Assembly (NCBI GenBank): GCA_013327885.1
Contig: JABUMY010000008.1
Span: forward strand, 186,001 to 250,000
Direction of reading: 5' to 3'
DNA from: Flavisolibacter longurius
Lineage (GTDB): Bacteria > Bacteroidota > Bacteroidia > Chitinophagales > Chitinophagaceae
Length of the DNA stretch: 64,000 bases
Position numbers and translations under genes: made by a program. Numbering within the stretch: the stretch's first letter is position 1; every line of letters begins with the position of its first letter. Below the pieces are notes generated by a model, which did no database searches, had not been told where the DNA came from, and saw nothing but the letters and a program-made list of their open reading frames with translations. Positions 62,890-64,000 of the stretch are shown piece by piece.

Positions 62890-64000
62890 TTATGATTTTG
62901 AACTTCTCATTTCTTCAGCGAGAACAGTGATCCCTTTTTGTATACTTCCCCATTTTTTTGCGTAGGCAGCGACTTTAATTTTCTCTTTTTCTTCCGTTGT
63001 ATACGTCAAATATTCTTCCAAAGAGACCTCCGTTCGATACACTTTCGAAAGAACGCCACCAAGGGAAATGAACACTTCTTTGTACCGTTTTGAAGGATCG
63101 TTTGCCTTGTTTACAGAGAGCACCAATGCTTTTTCTTTTTCGGTTAATCCGAGTAATTCCTGGATTTGGTCAAACTTGTTCTGGTACTTGTTTTGGTTCA
63201 GCAGGATCTTGCAATCGGCATTGTTGATGATGGCCTGCTTTACCACCGGCGAGGAAATAATATCTTCCACTTCCTGGGTCACCACAATGGCTTCACCATA
63301 GAACTTCCGGACCGTTTTAAACAGGTACTTGATGTATTCGGCCATTCCTTCCTTGGCAATGGCTTTCCAGGCCTCTTCAATCAGAATCATCTTCCTGATT
63401 CCTTTTAGCTTGCGCATTTTGGAAATAAAGACTTCCATAATGATGATGGTCACGACCGGAAAAAGAATGGGATGGTCCTTGATGTTGTCTAATTCGAAGA
63501 CAATAAAAGGCTGCCCCAGAAGGTCCAGATTGGTAGTCGCATTCAGGAGGTAGTCAAACTCACCGCCCTTATAGTACGGCCGTAAAACATATAAAAAATT
63601 CGAAATGTCAAAATCCTTGTCCTTGACCTTGTCCGCTTTCAATACTTCTACAAATTGGGTTTGCAGAAATTCGTAGAACGTATTGAAGTTGGGAAAAATA
63701 TCTTTCGCTTTCTCCAAGTGTTCATAATATAGTTGTAGGGCATTAGACAAGGCTACATATTCGCTCCGGTTATAGGTTTCAGCCTCTTTTTTCCAAAGCG
63801 CCAGGAGCAACGTTTTAATGCTTTCTTTTTTCTCGGTGTCCAGCACATCCCCCTCTCCAATGTAAAATGGGTTGAACCGGATGGGATTCTTTTCATCGTA
63901 GGTGAAAAAATAGCCGCCAACCAGGTCACACAGTCCTTTGTAAGAATGACCAACATCCACCAGAACGACATGGGTTCCCTGCTCGTAATACGAGCGGACC
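62890..64000 (-). CDS. traG: TraG-family conjugation ATPase, partial
   Basis: At least 370 residues are visible; the gene continues past the window edge, and the frame is open to 64000 (VRSYYEQGTHVVLVDVGHSY at the cut). This is the C-terminal half of a VirB4-type ATPase: KMILIEEAWKAIAKEGMAEY is the Walker B region, followed by VVTQEVEDIISSPVVKQAII. The N-terminal half with Walker A is outside. It powers channel assembly and transfer. Confidence 0.92.
   Translation of the reverse strand, partial: VRSYYEQGTHVVLVDVGHSYKGLCDLVGGYFFTYDEKNPIRFNPFYIGEGDVLDTEKKESIKTLLLALWKKEAETYNRSEYVALSNALQLYYEHLEKAKDIFPNFNTFYEFLQTQFVEVLKADKVKDKDFDISNFLYVLRPYYKGGEFDYLLNATTNLDLLGQPFIVFELDNIKDHPILFPVVTIIIMEVFISKMRKLKGIRKMILIEEAWKAIAKEGMAEYIKYLFKTVRKFYGEAIVVTQEVEDIISSPVVKQAIINNADCKILLNQNKYQNKFDQIQELLGLTEKEKALVLSVNKANDPSKRYKEVFISLGGVLSKVYRTEVSLEEYLTYTTEEKEKIKVAAYAKKWGSIQKGITVLAEEMRSSKS

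Noticed and set aside
1-64000. CRISPR array, rRNA or tRNA genes
   Set aside because: No regularly spaced repeats, no rRNA-like conserved stretch and no cloverleaf that I could support.

Overview
The window looks like a chromosome segment of a Bacteroidota bacterium, most likely of the Chitinophagaceae. The evidence is a SusC/SusD nutrient-uptake operon, a type IX secretion-type C-terminal tail, DUF5686 and OMP_b-brl_3 outer-membrane proteins, a TAnnTTTG-type promoter, and Bacteroidetes-type conjugation genes (TraG, I, J, K, M, N). No rRNA, tRNA or CRISPR array was seen. All statements come from reading the sequence; no database search was run.

Region 1 (1-5.7 kb) is one minus-strand operon. 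It encodes a TerY-like von Willebrand A protein, a PP2C phosphatase and a Ser/Thr kinase with a C-terminal zinc ribbon, which together form the known TerY phosphorylation triad. Two further genes follow: a membrane-anchored actin/Ppx-fold protein and a proline-rich coiled-coil protein. Region 2 (5.9-12.7 kb) holds a SusC-SusD-lipoprotein operon behind a DeoR-type regulator. Region 3 (12.9-15.8 kb) has an AraC regulator and two short-chain dehydrogenases.

Region 4 (16-26 kb) is a TetR-controlled RND efflux operon (adaptor, pump, OprM channel) followed by a DUF5686 outer-membrane protein and a lipoprotein. Two near-identical palindromes, one at the tetR start and one before the adaptor gene, look like the TetR operators. 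Region 5 (26-34.3 kb) contains a cluster of REP-like palindromes, small envelope genes (YdcF/SanA, VanZ, YccF), a TonB-dependent receptor-like protein and a secreted GEVED protein with a T9SS tail.

Region 6 (about 34.5-52 kb) is visibly AT-richer and carries broken IS630, IS5 and IS3 transposases, so it reads as the cargo of a mobile island. It holds three different TIR-domain cassettes: TIR plus a KGGVGR ParA-like ATPase with a membrane segment (35958-38783), TIR - membrane protein - TIR (44990-46905), and TIR plus a SLOG-fold protein (47850-49846). These are the strongest candidates for immune or conflict systems, and none can be matched with certainty to a described one. A five-gene envelope cluster (39531-43694) and a small secreted metzincin-like protease (50486-51091) lie between or beside them.

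Region 7 (52.2-64 kb) is the transfer module of an integrative conjugative element, read leftwards. It runs from TraG, cut by the window edge, through a lipoprotein, three TraI-like proteins, TraJ, TraK, a TraL-position protein, TraM and TraN. After these come a duplicated-module protein, two small DNA-binding proteins, a frameshifted DUF457-type hydrolase, two small genes and a terminator. No integrase or relaxase lies inside the window.
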